64,000 nt of DNA from Bacteroidales bacterium (GTDB lineage Bacteria > Bacteroidota > Bacteroidia > Bacteroidales > UBA10428): positions 1 to 64,000 of the forward strand of contig DATGXG010000039.1 in NCBI GenBank assembly GCA_035299085.1. The letters run 5' to 3'. Position numbers and translations under genes: made by a program. Below are positions 25,508-34,159 of the stretch, piece after piece (position 1 is the first letter of the stretch; each line of letters starts with the position of its first letter). The notes beneath the pieces are model-generated. The model was not told where the DNA came from, searched no databases, and worked only from the letters and a program-made list of their open reading frames with translations.

Positions 25508-25547
25508 TGAAATGATAGAGGCGTGAGGAGGTGAGGTGTAAGGAGTT

Positions 25548-26144
25548 CTACCCCCTCTGCTGCTTCAGAATTCGTGCAATATACTTGCCGATGATGTCGA
25601 ATTCGAGATTTACCACCGTGCCTACCTTAAACTCATGGAAGTTGGTATGCTCATAAGTATACGGAATGATCGCCACCTGGAAGGATTTGTCCATTGAATT
25701 CACGACAGTGAGACTTACCCCGTTCACACAGACAGATCCTTTTTCCACGGTCACATAATCTTCGCGTGCCGGCTCATACTCAAAGGTGTAATACCAGCTG
25801 CCTTCGGATTCGGTTACCGAGGTGCATACCGCTGTCTGGTCCACATGCCCCTGCACGATATGCCCGTCGAGGCGACCGTCCATTTTCATGCTGCGTTCGA
25901 GGTTCACTTCGGAACCGGGCTTGAGCATTCCCAGGTTACTCTTGATCAGGGTTTCCTGTATGGCAGTTACTGTGTAGGTGTCGGACGTTTTTTCAACAAC
26001 CGTGAGGCAAACGCCGTTATGCGATACGCTCTGGTCTATTTTCAGTTCTGGAACAAACGAGCAGGTGAGGGTAATGTGGAGGTTTTCCCTGTCTTTTTGG
26101 AGGGATACCACTTTGGCGGCTTCTTCTACGATTCCTGAGAACAT
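25548..26144 (-). CDS. ribE: Riboflavin synthase, alpha subunit
   Basis: 198 residues from the ATG at 26144, which gives the canonical start MFSGIVEE; earlier in-frame ATG at 26186 would add 14 unrelated residues. Two lumazine-binding barrels: NGVCLTVVEK in the first and NGVSLTVVNS in the second, with GHIVQGHVDQ between. It dismutates two 6,7-dimethyl-8-ribityllumazines to riboflavin. No other rib gene is nearby, which is usual for Bacteroidota. Upstream is 300 bp of repeats. Confidence 0.95.
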   Translation of the reverse strand: MFSGIVEEAAKVVSLQKDRENLHITLTCSFVPELKIDQSVSHNGVCLTVVEKTSDTYTVTAIQETLIKSNLGMLKPGSEVNLERSMKMDGRLDGHIVQGHVDQTAVCTSVTESEGSWYYTFEYEPAREDYVTVEKGSVCVNGVSLTVVNSMDKSFQVAIIPYTYEHTNFHEFKVGTVVNLEFDIIGKYIARILKQQRG

Positions 26145-26170
26145 GGTGAGTTTTTTGCGAAGATAAGGTT

Positions 26171-26417
26171 TTAACCACAAAGGCACAAAGGCAAATTTAA
26201 CACAAAGAACACAAATGCCTGCGGCATTTGAAGAGTTTTAACACGAAGAACACAAAGATCACGAAGCACACGAAGATTTATTGAACAACTAAGGCACAAA
26301 GCCAGTCACCAGTCACCAGTCACCAGTCACCAATCACCAGTCACCAGTCACCAGTCACCAGTCACCAGTCACCAATCACCAGTCACTAATCACTAATCAC
26401 TAATCACTAATCACTAA
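26171..26417. repeat. AACACAAAGAACAC tract followed by GGTGACT/AGTCACC tandem array
   Basis: 26171-26290 has TTTAACACGAAGAACACAAAG-type units with an AATGCCTGCGGCATT palindrome. 26300-26417 is an array of about sixteen 7-bp AGTCACC/AATCACC/AATCACT units. No gene; the array ends about 45 bp before the UpxY start. Confidence 0.9.
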
Positions 26418-26461
26418 AATTTTCCTATCTTCACGCTGGTTAATGTAATAAGCCCTGTTTC

Positions 26462-26974
26462 ATGCCCGAAACCCCTGAATGGTACGCCGTATACACTTGT
26501 TCCAAGGCGGAAAAACATGTCGCCACCGAACTGGGTAAGGCAGATATCGAACATTACCTGCCGCTGCAGGTGACCATGCGGCAATGGACCGACCGCAAAA
26601 AGAAAGTGCTTGTCCCCCTCATCCGTTCCTATGTTTTTATCCATGTTACCCCAAAGGACTTCATGAGAGTGGTGAAGGTCTGGGGTGTGGTTAGAATCCT
26701 GTACTTCGACGGAAAGCCGGTTCCGATACCCGACTGGCAGATCAACAATCTTAAAATTCTGCTTGGCGCAAAGGTTCCGATGGAGACTGATGTCAAAGCC
26801 TTTAAAAAAGGCCGCGATGTGCGGATCACCCATGGCGTGCTAAAGGACCTCCGCGGGAAAATCCTGGAGATAAAGGGACAGCATAAGTTGCTCATCAGCA
26901 TTACGGCACTCGATTACAATCTCACCATCGATATTGACCCGACATTTGTAGAACCTGTTGAAGAAGAAAAATAG
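26462..26974 (+). CDS. UpxY-type transcription antiterminator (NusG/RfaH-like)
   Basis: 170 residues. The NGN domain starts EWYAVYTCSKAEKHVATEL, with PLIRSYVFIHV and VWGVVRILYFDG. The C-terminal KOW domain reads VRITHGVLKDLRGKILEIKG. This is the Bacteroidota UpxY branch, which keeps RNA polymerase elongating through long capsule operons and is normally the first gene of the operon it serves. Here it is on the plus strand, 4.4 kb from fnlA and pointing away, so a direct operon-leader role for the polysaccharide run at 0.6-22 kb would have to act in trans. Confidence 0.85.
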   Translation: MPETPEWYAVYTCSKAEKHVATELGKADIEHYLPLQVTMRQWTDRKKKVLVPLIRSYVFIHVTPKDFMRVVKVWGVVRILYFDGKPVPIPDWQINNLKILLGAKVPMETDVKAFKKGRDVRITHGVLKDLRGKILEIKGQHKLLISITALDYNLTIDIDPTFVEPVEEEK

Positions 26975-26999
26975 CTAACTTTGCAGTAAACCAAACTAT

Positions 27000-28220
27000 A
27001 TGGCTGCTGCAAAGGAAGTTATTCTTCTCAATATATCCGGACCCGATAAACCGGGTATAACCGCAACCCTCACCCACATCCTGGAACAATACGATACCGC
27101 AGTTCTCGACATCGGGCAGGCGGTGATCCACGACCAGCTGTCGCTCGGCATCCTGTTTGAAGTTCCTGAAAACGACGATTCGGCCCCCGTGCTGAAAGAC
27201 CTGCTCTTCCGCTCCTACGAGCTCGGGGTTACAGCGAGGTTTACGCCCATCACGCTTGATGATTATGAAGACTGGGTGAAACTGCAGGGTAAGGAGCGCT
27301 ATATTGTCACCCTCATTGCCCGGATCATCAACTCATCGCATATTGCCAAAGTCACCGACATCATTCACAGGCAAAACCTCAATATCGATATCATCAACCG
27401 CCTCAGCGGCCGTCCTTCGCTCCAGGATTCCGATCCCCACGCGATAGCCTGCGTTGAATTTTCGGTGCGAGGAACACCCGCCGACAAAGAAAAAATGCGC
27501 CGGGAATTTCTTGAAGTTGCCCAGGAAACCATGATTGACATTGCATTCCAGGAGGACAACATTTACAGGCGCAACCGGAGGCTTGTATGCTTTGACATGG
27601 ATTCGACACTGATCCAGACCGAGATGATCGTTGAACTGGCCAAAAGGGCCGGGGTGGGCGAGGTGGTGCATAAGGTTACCGAGTCGGCTATGAGAGGAGA
27701 GATCGATTTTAAGGAAAGCTTCCGGCAGCGGGTAGGGTTGCTGAAGGGACTTGATGAAAGTGTGATGCGTGAGATCGCCTTTCACATGCCGGTTACCGAA
27801 GGGGCGCATAAGCTGGTGAGCACGCTGAGGAAATACGGTTACAAAACCGCCATCCTGTCGGGTGGCTTCACCTATTTCGGCCGCTTTTTGCAGCATGAGC
27901 TCGGGATCGATTACGTATTCGGGAATGAACTTGAAATTAAAGACGGAAAGCTTACAGGAAATTATATCGGCGATATTGTGGACGGCGCCTGCAAAGCGGA
28001 ACTGCTCAAGAACCTGGCGTTCAAGGAAGGGATTCACCTGGAGCAGGTGATTGCCGTGGGCGACGGGGCCAACGACCTGCCCATGCTCAACCTCGCCGGG
28101 CTCGGCATTGCGTTTCATGCCAAATCGAAAGTAAAGGAAAATGCCCGCCAGGCCATCTCCACCATCGGGCTCGATGCGATCTTGTATCTGATGGGATTCA
28201 GGGACAGGGAGCTGAAGTGA
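27000..28220 (+). CDS. serB: Phosphoserine phosphatase with two ACT domains
   Basis: 406 residues. N-terminal ACT-like domains cover about 1-180 (LLNISGPDKPGITATLTHIL; YIVTLIARIINSSHIAKVTD in parts). The HAD phosphatase follows: VCFDMDSTLIQTEMI (about 199-213) with DxDST, AILSGGFTYFG, and VGDGANDLPML with the acidic motif. It makes L-serine from phosphoserine; ACT domains suggest feedback by serine. TAACTTTG at 26976-26983 matches the Bacteroidota -7 box, though no TTTG is correctly spaced. Only 25 bp separate it from the UpxY gene, so co-transcription is also possible. Confidence 0.95.
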   Translation: MAAAKEVILLNISGPDKPGITATLTHILEQYDTAVLDIGQAVIHDQLSLGILFEVPENDDSAPVLKDLLFRSYELGVTARFTPITLDDYEDWVKLQGKERYIVTLIARIINSSHIAKVTDIIHRQNLNIDIINRLSGRPSLQDSDPHAIACVEFSVRGTPADKEKMRREFLEVAQETMIDIAFQEDNIYRRNRRLVCFDMDSTLIQTEMIVELAKRAGVGEVVHKVTESAMRGEIDFKESFRQRVGLLKGLDESVMREIAFHMPVTEGAHKLVSTLRKYGYKTAILSGGFTYFGRFLQHELGIDYVFGNELEIKDGKLTGNYIGDIVDGACKAELLKNLAFKEGIHLEQVIAVGDGANDLPMLNLAGLGIAFHAKSKVKENARQAISTIGLDAILYLMGFRDRELK

Positions 28221-28440
28221 TTAGTAATTAGTGATTAGTGACTCCCTGTGCTAGGCGAAGTCCCTGTGCTAGGCGAAGTCTCCGACTTCGTCTATACGTA
28301 AAGGATAATTAACAATGAATTCCGTTCAGACGAAGTTACAAACTTCGCCTGGCATTTCGGTGCGTTCAGACGAAGTTACAAACTTCGCCTGGCATTTCGG
28401 TGCGTTCAGACGAATTACAAACTTCGCCCAGCCCTGACAA
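28221..28440. repeat. CGAAGTC hairpin repeats in tandem
   Basis: AGTGATT units at 28218-28243, then GTGCTAGGCGAAGTCTCC and GACTTCGTC, and three copies of a 45-bp unit TTCAGACGAAGTTACAAACTT CGCC-type (given in parts) up to 28435. Each unit folds as CGAAGTT-n-AACTTCG. The family recurs at 44.5 and 50.7 kb. Confidence 0.85.
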
Positions 28441-28542
28441 ACGTCATAGATTTCTCCCCCATAATTCCTAATTCTCTATAAATCTTATATCTTTGTACAC
28501 ATTTTGAAAATCGGAAATTGTATTGTAATTGTTTGATATATA

Positions 28543-31500
28543 ATGAGTAATAAGTATCCTGAATATAAGAGTTTCAACCTGGCGGCTATTAACCGCGAGA
28601 TCCTTAACGTCTGGAACAAAGAAAAAACATTTGAAAAGAGCCTGGAAGTAAGGCAGGGCAAGCCATCCTACGTGTTTTACGAGGGACCTCCTTCGGCAAA
28701 CGGGATGCCCGGTATTCACCATGTGATTGCCCGTACCATCAAGGATATTTTCTGCCGTTATAAAACCATGAAGGGCTTCCTCGTAGAACGCAAGGCAGGA
28801 TGGGATACTCACGGACTGCCCGTTGAGCTTAAAGTGGAAACTTCACTCGGGATTACAAAAGAAGACATCGGGAACAAGATCAGCATCACCGATTTCAACA
28901 GCAAGTGCCGGAGCGATGTAATGACTTACACCCGCGAATGGGAAGACCTCACGCTGAAAATGGGGTATTGGGTAGATATGGATAATCCCTATATCACCTA
29001 CGACAACCGCTATATCGAAAGCCTGTGGTGGCTTCTGAAAGAACTGTTCAAAAAAAACCTGCTTTATAAAGGCTATTCGATCCAGCCTTATTCGCCTGCC
29101 GCCGGATCAGGACTCAGCACCCATGAGCTGAACCAGCCGGGCTGTTACCGCGATGTAAAAGATACAACCTGCGTGGCCCAGTTCGAAGTGGTGAAAAATG
29201 CCAAATCGGAATTCCTGTTAGCCGAAACGGATGCACCCGTTTATTTCCTTGCATGGACAACCACTCCGTGGACCCTGCCTTCGAACACCGCACTGGCTGT
29301 AGGAGCCGATATCACGTATGTGAGGGTAAGAACATTCAATCCCTACACCTTTGAACCGGTTACCCTTATCCTTGCCAAAGAAAGGATGCACGAATATTTT
29401 GCCGAAAACAACAAGGATATTGCCATTGAAGCTTTCCAACCCGGCGATAAAAGAATTCCCTATAAAATACTCGGTGAATACAAAGGATCAGAACTCGAAG
29501 GCATTGCATACAACCAGCTGATCAACTGGGTGAATCCCGGCAAGGGCGCGTTCAGGGTGCTTACCGGTGATTTTGTCACCACCGAGGATGGTACAGGTAT
29601 TGTGCATATTGCACCTACTTTTGGCGCCGACGACTTCAGGGTTGCCCGTGCAAACGGCGTTCCCCCGCTGATGGTGCTGGATGTGAACCGCAAACAGGCT
29701 CCGCTTGTGGATAAGAAAGGCCGCCTGTTCCGGATCGAAGACCTTGACCCGGAATTTGTAAAAGAGAATGTAAACGTTGAAGAATACAAGCCGTTTGCCG
29801 GAAGGTATGTAAAGAACGATTACGATCCTTCGCTTGGCGAGGGTGATCCCACCGTGGATGTGGACATTTCGGTATATCTTAAAAAAGCCAACAAGGCATT
29901 CCGCATCGAAAAGCATGTTCACAATTACCCGCACTGCTGGAGAACCGATAAACCTGTGCTGTATTACCCGCTGGATGCGTGGTTCATCAAAACAACCGCG
30001 TTAAAGGACAGGATGATCGAGTTGAACAACACCATCAACTGGAAACCGGAATCCACCGGAACAGGCCGTTTCGGAAAATGGCTTGAGAATCTTGTCGACT
30101 GGAACCTTTCGCGTTCGCGCTACTGGGGCACACCGCTTCCTGTATGGGTGAGTGAAACCCAGGAGCTGAAGTGCATCGGCTCGGTGGAAGAACTTAAGGA
30201 AGAAATCGAGAAGAGCATCAAAGCTGGGTTCATGAAAGAAAACCCGCTGAAGAATTATACAAGCGGCGATTTCGGAAAAGAAAATTACGAGAAATTCGAT
30301 CTTCACAGGCCTTTTGTTGACGATATCTTCCTTGTGTCAGATACCGGCAAAAAGATGACCCGTGAGCAGGACCTGATCGACGTATGGTTTGACTCGGGCG
30401 CCATGCCTTACGCCCAGATGCACTATCCGTTTGCCATGAAGGATCCGGAATTCAGGAAATATTACCCGGCCGATTTCATCGCCGAGGGTGTTGACCAGAC
30501 AAGGGGATGGTTTTTTACCCTTCATGCCCTTGCCGTGATGCTGTTTGATTCGGTTGCCTATAAGAACATCATCAGCAACGGGTTGTGCCTCGACAAAAAC
30601 GGCAACAAAATGTCGAAGCGCCTTGGTAACGCCGTTGATCCTTTTGAAGTGATCAACCAGAATGGTTCGGATCCCCTCAGGTGGTACCTGATCACCAATG
30701 CGCAGCCATGGGATAATTTAAAATTCGACCTGGAAGGTGTTGAGGAAGTGAAGCGCAAATTCTTCGGAACGCTTTACAACACCTATTCATTCTTTTCGCT
30801 GTATGCCAACATCGACGGCTTCAATTACAGCGAACCCGAAGTTCCGGTTGCAAAGCGGCCGGAGATCGACAGGTGGATTATTTCGCTGCTGAACACCCTT
30901 GTAAAGGATGTGAATTCGTATTACGAGGACTATGAGCCTACAAAGGCCGGAAGGGCCATCCAGGATTTCGTTATGGAAAACCTGAGCAACTGGTACGTGC
31001 GGCTGAACCGGAAGCGTTTCTGGGGAGGCGATAAGTCGGATGATAAGCTGGCGGCTTACCAAACCCTTTATACCTGCCTCGAAACCGTTGTAAAACTGGC
31101 TGCCCCGCTGGCACCCTTTTACATGGACAAAATATTCAGGGATCTTAACCAGGTGACCCACCGCGACAAAGAGCAGTCTGTTCACCACACCCATTTCCCA
31201 AAAGCGGATGAAACTCTCATCGATGCCGACCTGGAGCAGAAAATGGACCTGGCACAGAATCTTTCCTCGATGGTTCTCGGATTGCGCAGAAAGGTGAATA
31301 TCAAGGTAAGGCAGCCCCTTCGCAAAATTATGGTTCCTGTCACCGACCCCAACGTAGTAAGGCAGCTCGAAGGGATCAAGCACCTGATCCTGAATGAAGT
31401 GAACGTGAAGGAACTTGAGTTTTTGCGGGATACCAGCGGGATTCTCGTGAAAAAGATCAAGCCGAATTTCAAAACACTGGGCCCGCGTTATGGTAAACTC

Positions 31501-31977
31501 ATGAAAGAAATTGCCCAGGCGATTTCGAAGTTCACCCAGGAGGACATTGCCTGTTTCGAAGCCGGGGATGATTATGAAGTCTCCATAGGCACCGAAAGGA
31601 TAAAGCTGATGCACGACGATGTGGAGATTACATCGGAAGATATCCCGGGATGGCTTGTGGCCACCGAAGGCCGGCTTACCGTGGCACTTGATGTGAACAT
31701 CACGCAGGAACTCAAGGATGAGGGAATTGCCAGGGAATTTGTAAACCGTATTCAGAATATCAGGAAAGAAAGCGGTTTTGAAGTCACGGATAAGATTGCC
31801 GTGGAGATCGGGCAGCAGGAAATAATTGATTCGGCAATTAAAAATTTCAATGAATATATAGCCACTCAAACACTTGCCAAATCAGTAGTTCTGGTTAACA
31901 TGACCAACACGGAAGGCGCTCAGCTTGTTGAGATTGACGAAAACATTCATACACATATCCGGGTTAGTAAGATTTAA
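28543..31977 (+). CDS. ileS: Isoleucyl-tRNA synthetase
   Basis: 1144 residues, class Ia. YEGPPSANGMPGIHHVIART (46-65) carries the HIGH motif as GIHH; KNGNKMSKRLGN carries KMSKS. GWDTHGLPVE, the CP1 editing domain with TTPWTLPSNTALAV, and DQTRGWFFTLHALAV are present. The length and the GIHH form fit the type 2 (eukaryote-like) IleRS, which is often less sensitive to mupirocin; that is inference from family, not shown here. TATCTTTG at 28488-28495 fits a -7 box about 50 bp upstream. The next gene follows after 61 bp. Confidence 0.97.
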   Translation: MSNKYPEYKSFNLAAINREILNVWNKEKTFEKSLEVRQGKPSYVFYEGPPSANGMPGIHHVIARTIKDIFCRYKTMKGFLVERKAGWDTHGLPVELKVETSLGITKEDIGNKISITDFNSKCRSDVMTYTREWEDLTLKMGYWVDMDNPYITYDNRYIESLWWLLKELFKKNLLYKGYSIQPYSPAAGSGLSTHELNQPGCYRDVKDTTCVAQFEVVKNAKSEFLLAETDAPVYFLAWTTTPWTLPSNTALAVGADITYVRVRTFNPYTFEPVTLILAKERMHEYFAENNKDIAIEAFQPGDKRIPYKILGEYKGSELEGIAYNQLINWVNPGKGAFRVLTGDFVTTEDGTGIVHIAPTFGADDFRVARANGVPPLMVLDVNRKQAPLVDKKGRLFRIEDLDPEFVKENVNVEEYKPFAGRYVKNDYDPSLGEGDPTVDVDISVYLKKANKAFRIEKHVHNYPHCWRTDKPVLYYPLDAWFIKTTALKDRMIELNNTINWKPESTGTGRFGKWLENLVDWNLSRSRYWGTPLPVWVSETQELKCIGSVEELKEEIEKSIKAGFMKENPLKNYTSGDFGKENYEKFDLHRPFVDDIFLVSDTGKKMTREQDLIDVWFDSGAMPYAQMHYPFAMKDPEFRKYYPADFIAEGVDQTRGWFFTLHALAVMLFDSVAYKNIISNGLCLDKNGNKMSKRLGNAVDPFEVINQNGSDPLRWYLITNAQPWDNLKFDLEGVEEVKRKFFGTLYNTYSFFSLYANIDGFNYSEPEVPVAKRPEIDRWIISLLNTLVKDVNSYYEDYEPTKAGRAIQDFVMENLSNWYVRLNRKRFWGGDKSDDKLAAYQTLYTCLETVVKLAAPLAPFYMDKIFRDLNQVTHRDKEQSVHHTHFPKADETLIDADLEQKMDLAQNLSSMVLGLRRKVNIKVRQPLRKIMVPVTDPNVVRQLEGIKHLILNEVNVKELEFLRDTSGILVKKIKPNFKTLGPRYGKLMKEIAQAISKFTQEDIACFEAGDDYEVSIGTERIKLMHDDVEITSEDIPGWLVATEGRLTVALDVNITQELKDEGIAREFVNRIQNIRKESGFEVTDKIAVEIGQQEIIDSAIKNFNEYIATQTLAKSVVLVNMTNTEGAQLVEIDENIHTHIRVSKI

Positions 31978-32038
31978 TTCCAAATCGTCCCCGAATTGAT
32001 TTTTTTGATTACATTTAAGAATAATAAAACAGATTAAC

Positions 32039-32416
32039 ATGTCAGAAAAGACAAGGTATTCCGACGAGGAACTTGATGAGTTTAAGGTCATTATACTCGA
32101 TAAGCTTGAAAAGGCAAAACGCGACTTTGAACTTTTAAAGAGCGCCATCACACAAAGCGAGAGCAACGATACGCAAGATACTTCCCCCACATTTAAAGTG
32201 CTCGAAGAAGGTGCCGCAACGTTATCGAAGGAAGAGGCCGGCAGGCTTGCACAGCGTCAGCAAAAGTTTATACAGCACTTACAGGCAGCCCTCATAAGGA
32301 TTGAGAACAAAACTTATGGTATTTGCCGTGAAACGGGCAAGCTGATCAGCAAAGAAAGGCTGAGAGCTGTTCCTCACGCCACCCTGTCGATTGACGCCAA
32401 GCAAAAACAGCGCTGA
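32039..32416 (+). CDS. TraR/DksA-family protein lacking a full zinc finger
   Basis: 125 residues. A long N-terminal coiled-coil region (about 8-85) is followed by IENKTYGICRETGKLISKER and LRAVPHATLSID. Only one of the usual four zinc-finger cysteines remains (YGICRETG), as in most Bacteroidota members. It probably binds the RNA polymerase secondary channel and modulates initiation, by analogy with DksA. Its place between ileS and lspA is common in this phylum. Its stop lies 10 bp before the likely lspA start. Confidence 0.85.
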   Translation: MSEKTRYSDEELDEFKVIILDKLEKAKRDFELLKSAITQSESNDTQDTSPTFKVLEEGAATLSKEEAGRLAQRQQKFIQHLQAALIRIENKTYGICRETGKLISKERLRAVPHATLSIDAKQKQR

Positions 32417-32426
32417 TCGTTTCCTC

Positions 32427-33107
32427 ATGAAAGTTTCCATCCGATTCAAGGCGATCCTGCTGATTGTCCTGGTCCTGTTCATTGACCAGGCCATAAAGAT
32501 TCATATCAAAACTTCCATGACAATCGGTGAAAGCATTTCGGTTTTCGGGCACTGGTTCCAGATCCGGTTCATCGAAAATCCCGGGATGGCTTTCGGACTT
32601 GATATTCCCGGAAAGCTCGGCAAGCCGGTGCTTACTATTTTCAGGATCATTGCCGTTGTGGCCATTGGCTGGTACCTGAACCAACTGGTTCGGCGCAGGG
32701 CAAATAACGGGCTTATCCTGTGTGTGGCCCTGATAATGGCCGGTGCGGCAGGCAACATCATCGACAGTGTATTTTACGGTCGCATTTTCAGTGAAAGTAC
32801 ATATTTCAATACGGCCAAAATGTTTCCGGAAGAAGGTGGCTATGCGCCGCTGCTTTTTGGAAGGGTAGTGGATATGCTTTATTTTCCCGTCATTCACGGT
32901 CATTTCCCGTCATGGTTTCCCGGTAAGGGAGGCGACGAGTTTGTTTTCTTCCGTCCCATTTTCAACCTCGCCGACTCGGCAATAACACTGGGGATACTGT
33001 GCATACTTGTGTTTCAGAGGAGGTTTTTTGGGGTACCTGTAGTGGTGGAAGAGGAGAGTGGTGAGAAGGGAGAAGAGAGTGAACCACCGTCATTGCGAGG
33101 AGCATGA
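32427..33107 (+). CDS. lspA: Lipoprotein signal peptidase (signal peptidase II), C terminus ends in repeat
   Basis: About 226 residues from the ATG at 32427 (an ATG at 32391 would overlap the previous gene). Four membrane helices; catalytic aspartates in AGNIIDSVFYG and FNLADSAITLG. NPGMAFGL is the conserved N-terminal loop. It cleaves prolipoproteins in the inner membrane. After the last helix (CILVFQRRFF) there is a 20-odd residue acidic tail (VVEEESGEKGEESE) ending SLRGA-stop. The tail comes from a GAGAAGGGAGAAG tract and the start of the GTCATTGCGAGGAGC repeat that bounds the next gene. The same SLRGA-stop ends the gene at 36397-37302. Confidence 0.93.
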   Translation: MKVSIRFKAILLIVLVLFIDQAIKIHIKTSMTIGESISVFGHWFQIRFIENPGMAFGLDIPGKLGKPVLTIFRIIAVVAIGWYLNQLVRRRANNGLILCVALIMAGAAGNIIDSVFYGRIFSESTYFNTAKMFPEEGGYAPLLFGRVVDMLYFPVIHGHFPSWFPGKGGDEFVFFRPIFNLADSAITLGILCILVFQRRFFGVPVVVEEESGEKGEESEPPSLRGA

Positions 33108-33178
33108 CAAATCGTTGATTATACCCAAATGTAAAGCGACGAAGCAATCTGCCTGCACAGGCACAACCTGACAAAAAG
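33088..33178 (+). repeat. GCGAGGAGC...GCGACGAAGC repeat, left bound of GIY-YIG cassette A
   Basis: Begins CGTCATTGCGAGGAGC, contains TTGATTATACCC and GCGACGAAGCAATCTGCC, ends GCACAGGCAC. Its first 20 bp encode the end of LspA. Another 60 bp upstream of the gene is also shared with cassette B. Confidence 0.92.
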
Positions 33179-33241
33179 TACAGCCTCACCTAGAATATCC
33201 AATCCGGAAATTCACTATATTTAATCCGTTATCAGCAAGTT

Positions 33242-33535
33242 ATGTATAAGGGAGGTTATGTATATATCATGACTAACAAAAACCATACTGTTTTATATAC
33301 CGGCGTTACAGAAGACATTGTTAGGAGAGTTCGCGAACATAAAGAGCATAAATTCAAAGGATTTACTAAAAAATACAATGCAGTAATATTGGTATATTAT
33401 CAGTATTATTCTATTATTCAGGAGGCAATAGAAAAGGAAAAGCTGATTAAGGGTGGATCTCGGCAAAGAAAGATTGATCTCATTGAAGTTATGAATCCGG
33501 AATGGGAGGATTTGTATGAGAAGATTGCTTTGTGA
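33242..33535 (+). CDS. Single-domain GIY-YIG endonuclease, copy A
   Basis: 97 residues, the whole of a UPF0213-type GIY-YIG domain. GGYVYIMTN gives the GIY part, VLYTGVTEDI the YIG part, RVREHK the conserved arginine, and the helix QEAIEKEKLIKGG the metal-binding glutamate; NPEWEDLYEK is the usual end. It should be able to cut DNA. It sits between lspA and yraN, bounded by inverted copies of the same dispersed repeat. It is 84/97 identical by eye to copy B at 37437. The upstream TATATTTA (33216-33223) is close to a -7 box and shared by both copies. Confidence 0.93.
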   Translation: MYKGGYVYIMTNKNHTVLYTGVTEDIVRRVREHKEHKFKGFTKKYNAVILVYYQYYSIIQEAIEKEKLIKGGSRQRKIDLIEVMNPEWEDLYEKIAL

Positions 33536-33550
33536 TTTACGATATGTAGC

Positions 33551-33641
33551 GCTCTTTGCAAGGGTGTGCCTGTGCGGGCAGATTGCTTCGTCGCAGGAGA
33601 TTAAGGTATAATCAGAGATAAAGGTGGCTCCTCGCATGACG
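33551..33641 (-). repeat. Same repeat, opposite orientation, right bound of cassette A
   Basis: Reads GCTCTTTGCAAGGGTGTGCC, GGCAGATTGCTTCGTCGC, TATAATCAGAG, then GGCTCCTCGCATGACGG. One A is missing from the usual CGCAATGACGG, which creates an ATG in frame with yraN. Confidence 0.92.
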
Positions 33642-33647
33642 GTTTAT

Positions 33648-34013
33648 ATGACAGACAACATCGCATTCGGTAAAAAAGGTGAAGACCTTGCCGTAGACTT
33701 CCTTAAGGAGGAAGGATATGAAATACTTGAAAGAAACTGGCATTTCAATCATACCGAGATTGATATCATTGCCAGATTTCATGAATTCCTTGTTATTGCG
33801 GAAGTGAAAACAAGAAAAGGGAATTCATGGGGAGAACCATATACAGCTGTTGATTACCGTAAGCAACGGTCACTTATTTTTGCTGCCGAACGGTATATTT
33901 ATTCTCACCATATTGACCTGGAAGTGCGGTTTGATATCGTTTCGATCATAATCGACAACGACCGCACAGCTATTGAACATGTAAAGGATGCGTTCAGGGC
34001 GATTGCGAGGTAG
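33648..34013 (+). CDS. yraN: YraN/UPF0102 family, PD-(D/E)XK nuclease-like
   Basis: 121 residues from the ATG at 33648, giving MTDNIAFGKKGEDLAVDFL, the normal family start. In-frame starts at 33624 (GTG) and 33636 (ATG) lie in the preceding repeat and are not favoured. GYEILERNW, HTEIDIIARFHEFLVIAEVK and TRKG carry the E...D...ExK nuclease signature. Function is not firmly known; it is widespread and often near housekeeping genes. Without the GIY-YIG cassette it would directly follow lspA. Confidence 0.9.
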   Translation: MTDNIAFGKKGEDLAVDFLKEEGYEILERNWHFNHTEIDIIARFHEFLVIAEVKTRKGNSWGEPYTAVDYRKQRSLIFAAERYIYSHHIDLEVRFDIVSIIIDNDRTAIEHVKDAFRAIAR

Positions 34014-34036
34014 CTGATGGGGTTTTGCCCTTGGCA

Positions 34037-34142
34037 GGGGTGTGCCTGTGCAGGCAGATTGCTTCGTCGCGAAACATTAAGGCATAATCATTAATCAGAA
34101 TAGCTCCTCGCAATGACGTAGAGGTGGCTCCTCGCAATGACG
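34037..34142 (-). repeat. Dispersed GCGACGAAGC repeat between convergent yraN and metG
   Basis: GTGTGCCTGTGCAGGCAG start, GATTGCTTCGTCGCG, then GCTCCTCGCAATGACG twice (the last about 20 bp are duplicated). Solo copy, minus orientation. Confidence 0.88.
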
Positions 34143-34159
34143 GCAGGGCTGATCCCTGT

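Noticed and set aside
27333..28118. Open frame of 261 codons antisense to serB
   Set aside because: Shadow frame; serB is full length with complete HAD motifs.
30787..31869. Long open frame of 360 codons antisense to ileS
   Set aside because: It mirrors the codon structure of ileS on the other strand, has no recognisable motif, and ileS is an unmistakable gene.
33242..33535. GIY-YIG gene as a homing endonuclease in a group I intron
   Set aside because: The flanks show no intron core, and lspA and yraN are complete and not split by it.
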